Source of the DNA: Mermis nigrescens
Lineage: Eukaryota; Nematoda; Enoplea; Mermithida; Mermithidae
Assembly (NCBI GenBank): GCA_036768485.1
Contig: JAVLUZ010000340.1
Span: forward strand, 5,391,886 to 5,455,885
Reading direction: 5' to 3'
Length of the DNA: 64,000 nt
Shown: positions 60,300 through 64,000 of the stretch, in pieces
Layout: each line of letters opens with the position of its first letter
How positions within the stretch are numbered: position 1 is the stretch's first letter
Notes under the pieces: model-generated
The model's input: only the letters and a program-made list of their open reading frames with translations
The model's database searches: none
Told to the model about the DNA's origin: nothing
Position numbers and translations under genes: made by a program

Positions 60300-61165
60300 A
60301 CATAATCGTTATTTTCTGAAGCATGAGACTTCTGGGGTTGGGTAGCTGAAACCGGGAAATGTTTCAAAATGCCTTTTTGAGATTAAAAAGCGTAGAAAAT
60401 AACTGAAATTTCATTTTTTGGAACACAGAATTTCGCTTCCTCATCTACGAAATTCTTTTGTATGAATATTCAAGCTTCTGCGACGTATTGAAACTTAAAT
60501 GGCAGATTTTTCAGTTTATAGTGGAACAATTTTTTCATTTTTGATTTAAAAATACAAGTGTAAGTCCTCGTTACTACAAAACGAGTTGCATAATTAAAAA
60601 TTACATTTCAATACAGCTGCGGTTTAATAATTCAGAATATACAGTATTAGCTTCTCTCTAAAATGGGCCTGAGCAACTGTAAATTTTGTTTAGTTGCTCT
60701 CTTGTCGCTTGCATGAAAAATGTTAAAGTGTTTTCTATAAAACGTTGTTTTTCATAGGTACGTTTTTCTAAAGATTTTAGATTATGATGAAATTTTAGAT
60801 TTTAGCTTTCAAAAAGTTTTGAAAACATTTTGAAATTTTAAAGAAATTTTAAATTCAAAAATTTTCAATGAAATTTTTTGAGAAAAAATAGGCAAACAAT
60901 ACTGATGATTTTTTAAATAAAATATGTTTGTAAATTTAAAATTATGTAATATAATTATGTATAATATAAACCTATATGAAGTGTTCAAAGTATGTCTCCA
61001 GTCTAATACTAATACTAATACTTTATTCGGAAAAAACACAAGGGTAAAACAAAGTCGCAAGGAAAATAAAATAGCATAGTGTAAAATACGAAACGTCCTG
61101 GACACACAGGCAAATAGATTGCGCTCACGTGTCGCGTATGTGTAAAGAAAAACGAATGAATCTTA
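60300..61165. other. Probable THADA-like intron, nothing recognised
   Basis: AT-rich with an (AATACT)n run at 61004-61020. No further exon identified. Confidence 0.35.
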
Positions 61166-61167
61166 TC

Positions 61168-61550
61168 TACGTGGCCCGTATCCAGGATCGGGCCAAAGGG
61201 GGGGGGCAGATTCAAAGTTAATTGGCTAATATCTCGGAAGTTTCTTAAGGATACTTCGTGAAAACCGCACTTTTCGACTTTTTCCAGCATCCTCCACCCA
61301 TTAATCTAATGAAATTCGAACTCATCAAAAAAATTTCTTTTCTCTAAATGGGCTCTAAAATGTGTCATTTTTCGGTCCCGTCTGAAGCAAAACTATAAAA
61401 AATACTTCACATACGGCCTGAAAATTAAACGATTTTAAGGCAAGCAGACGCAATTTTCTCATCTTTCCCTGCATTATCTTACCTGCCGAAATTTTTCACG
61501 ACCAAGGTGGGGGCTGGGGGCAGCCGCTCCCCTAAAAACGACCCTGTCTA
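61168..61550. mobile_element. Element like family E in the THADA-like intron
   Basis: GTGGCCCGTATCCAGGATCG at the left and AAAACGACCCTG at the right. Target duplication not clear. Confidence 0.5.
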
Positions 61551-61648
61551 CATATAACATAGAGGAATATCGGGTACTCTTGCACACTATTTTTCTGAGG
61601 ATTCTTCCGTTTGGAAGTTTTTTACGCCTTAATTAAGGTCTTTCCAAC

Positions 61649-62248
61649 CGGGCCCGTATTCGGGATTTTATTTTGGGAGGGGGCGAAAATTTTTAGGTCA
61701 GATATCTGGAGAAAAAGGCATTTTAAGCGCATCTCTGGGAGCTATACGCACTGGTGAAAAGAAATTTAAAAAAATTGTTAAAAAAAACAATACAGAAAAT
61801 GAATAATTCGACTATGTTCTACTTGCTTAGCTCAAATTTGAGCGGTTTTAGCAGAGCTAGAAGACAAAAGATATAGAGTAACATTAAACAAATCCGATGC
61901 GAAGCGCCGAAAAAAAACTTCCTGTTCTCTGTATGTCATAACTCAAATTTTGAGCTGTTATGAGTGGGCTAGATAACAAAAGGATACATGAACAACTAAT
62001 TCGGCGCGAAGCGCCGGGAAAAAATGACCTGCTCTTTATGGCCAGGTCAAATTTGAGCGATTTTGAGCCGCTTAGAAGATAACACTATAAATAAACAAAC
62101 AATAAATTTTGAGTTTACTGGCTCGAAAGTACGCTTCAATCTGTTCTCATGGTGTTTTAGACGCAGTTCGCAAGTCTTCCAGTTCCCCCTTTGGGGATTC
62201 TTAGGAAAAACAAAATTTTTATTTCAGCTCCCCCTGACTACGATCCTG
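61649..62248 (+). mobile_element. Family E element in the THADA-like intron
   Basis: CGGGCCCGTATTCGGGATTT to TACGATCCTG. It aligns in order with 17329-17900. Inside, three units of about 105 bp (61820-62090) each carry CAAATTTGAGCGNTTT; two of them also hold a GCGAAGCGCC hairpin. Confidence 0.75.
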
Positions 62249-62360
62249 CCTTCAACTAACGATCTACTCTTGTCCACTTTATCCGTGCTAATCTTCTGTC
62301 TTTGTTAAATTAATTACGTTTGTAGCGTGTTTAGCGTATTTTTCTTTTTCTTCGTTCAAG

Positions 62361-62990
62361 TCCGACAGTATACAGGAAAATTTTGTGATTGGTCAAATTT
62401 TATGGCGAGCCATATTCGATTTTGATTGGCCCAGAGCCAGCTTTTTCCCGAATCATTCGTATCTCGATATCGGAGACTGGCCAGGTTTTTGTAGCCCAAA
62501 AAGTGACAATTCGTTGTCGCTAGTCGATTTAGCAATAATCGATGGCTTTATCAACGCGTATTTTTGTTCGTCGAAAATCGTCGATAAGGACTGCGGGATT
62601 TTTTGTCAATTACTCGAAAAAATTCTGCTAAAAAAGCCGGTTACCAGTCAGCCAACGGATAATTTTTGGCGTCTGAAAACTATATCGAATTGCCTACAAA
62701 AATGTATACGATTCAAAAGTGACTTTACCACGAAACTTGGAGACCAATCGCTTGATTTTATTAGAAAGCAATCTTTACTTTTAGTCCATTCGTATTGGGA
62801 TAACAAATTTGCCGGAGTCTCAGAGTTATCTGTCGAAATTTTCAGGGATTTTTTTCAAGCATTCTGCTTAAATTTGCCTGGTAATGAAGTAGATCGATTG
62901 GTTGTACGCTATTTAGACGATTTCCCATTTTTCGTTCGCGGAAAATATCGGATAATCGCCAAATTAATAGAATTCGCTGGCGTTACCGAG
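62361..62990 (+). CDS. THADA-like (Trm732 family) protein, large internal exon
   Basis: This 630-bp open exon follows a TTTTTCTTCGTTCAAG acceptor and ends GTTACCGAG at a GTAACC donor; a phase-0 alternative start is 62376 after TATACAG. It encodes a helical-repeat segment, with SYWDNKFAGVSELSVEIFRD, then FVRGKYRIIAKLIEFAGV near the end. These resemble the THADA stretch I recall, in which a YW/HP motif is followed by a kinked HIKGKY motif and a CLVE-G-V helix. THADA/Trm732 is a large cytosolic HEAT/ARM-type protein that works with the Trm7/FTSJ1 methyltransferase on the tRNA anticodon loop. The ORF continues past the donor to a stop at 63035, so an unspliced truncated end is possible but less likely. 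The family is inferred from short motifs; the rest of the gene lies beyond the window. Confidence 0.6.
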
Positions 62991-63277
62991 GTAACCGGAT
63001 ACTTTAATTTGACTTATTATCGGATATTTTTATAGTTTTGGTTTTCCGTTTTTATTTTCCGATTTTTTGTGATGAATTTTTACAAAATATTTCAGCTAAT
63101 TTTGACCATAATCATATGTATATGCTTATGGAAAATGGTTTTGGTTAAAACTGCATGAAAATTTTCTTTAGAAAGATGCGCCTAAATAATTCGAGTACCT
63201 AATGGAAGCGTTCGTATTTCGTAATTAGCTTTACTGTTTGATAATTTGTTGGGTTTCTAGCTATTTTACGTAAGCAC

Positions 63278-63835
63278 TTCACAGAATTTCATATCATGCC
63301 CCTTTTTCAATTTTTTATGTGCGTACATACTCGATTATTTATAGTACATGATGAAATTATTGTAAAATTGGAATTTATGCTAATCATACTGTTGTGTCAT
63401 GAAGCCCGTTAACACTCGAAGCCCTTTTGGTTAATTATACAAAGTGATTTAAGCAAATTAATGGAATTTCATATCATGCCTCTTTGTCAATTTTTTTATG
63501 GACACACGCATGTAACGGCTCGAAATTTCGGGTGGGTGTCTCCGGCCATTTTTAGGGGGGGGTAAATAGCCTTCAATTTTTGGCCAAAAACAACCAAAAA
63601 ACACCTAAAAACGGCCGAAAATTTCAATTTTTCCCAACATAGGGGTCAAAAACTTTCTGGCTTTGGGAGGTATGTGGGACGACCAACTTTTGGTTTTCCC
63701 CTTTTATACGTCTGTACACACGTACTCAATAATGTATAATACATAATGAAATTACTGTAAAAGTGAAATTTATGCTAATTATACTGATGTTTCACGAAGT
63801 CCGTTAATATTTTAAGCCTTTTTGATGAGTGATTA
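63278..63835 (+). repeat. Direct duplication of about 160-190 bp, second copy split by an insertion
   Basis: GAATTTCATATCATGCC, ACATGATGAAATTATTGTAAAA, 'TTTATGCTAATCATACTG' and AAGCCCGTTAA recur: first copy 63278-63430, second 63462-63835. A G-rich family H-like block at about 63512-63705 interrupts the second. Confidence 0.75.
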
Positions 63836-64000
63836 AAAACTATATGGACTTGCTGTAGAAAAAGTCATCAGGAAGCGTCCAAATCTTTATTGCTATTAAA
63901 CTGCTAGCTCTTCAGTGTCTAGGCAGTAGGCTACTGATAAACCATATGCCTATCGCGAAACTTATTTATGTTTGCTATACTCTAGGATTATCTTAATCCG

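Noticed and set aside
62991..63035. THADA-like gene ending at the stop at 63035
   Set aside because: The protein family continues well past this point and GAG/GTAACC is a good donor at 62990, so the extra codons are probably intronic.

Overview
This looks like a slice of a nematode nuclear genome. It is AT-rich, its genes are split into short exons by kilobase-scale introns, and 3' splice sites sit 7-8 bases in front of two start codons, as expected for spliced-leader acceptors. The terminal two exons of a CLIC-family gene match my memory of C. elegans EXC-4 far better than insect or vertebrate CLICs. I cannot name the species.

Four protein-coding genes are supported, all on the + strand. 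(1) The last two exons of an exc-4-like CLIC gene (3088-5341); its 5' part lies left of the window. (2) A complete six-exon gene for the 20S proteasome beta-4 subunit (pbs-4/PSMB2), 11654-19656, whose exons sum to 603 bp (200 aa). (3) A complete eight-exon eva-1 gene, 24472-41784, whose exons sum to 1551 bp (516 aa): signal peptide, two SUEL galactose-binding lectin domains, one transmembrane segment and a short cytoplasmic tail. (4) Exons of a THADA-like gene near the right edge (60199-62990), running out of the window. These are unrelated functions (membrane/tubulogenesis protein, proteasome core, guidance co-receptor, tRNA-modification cofactor), and the wide spacing does not suggest an operon.

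Nearly everything else is transposon debris, mainly small non-autonomous elements. Several families end in short inverted repeats and are flanked by 8-bp target duplications readable directly in the sequence, which puts them in the hAT superfamily. A broken hAT transposase C-terminus (56540-57847) is itself split by one of these elements, which carries another inside it. A second family has TATAGTCTGTTTCAT ends and, in one copy, an internal tRNA-like segment. A short hairpin, GGCGCGAAGCGCC, recurs across several families.

Region by region: 1-3087 hairpin repeats and a GC-tipped hAT element; 3-5.3 kb exc-4 end; 5.3-11.6 kb intergenic with elements and a TA microsatellite; 11.6-19.7 kb pbs-4 with elements filling its introns; 20-24 kb intergenic with two unusual small-element families; 24.5-41.8 kb eva-1; 43-47.2 kb satellite-like arrays; 47.3-59 kb nested elements, inverted repeats and tandem repeats; 60-63 kb THADA-like exons; 63.3-63.8 kb a duplicated segment split by an element. 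The ORFs within microsatellites and small elements are not genes.
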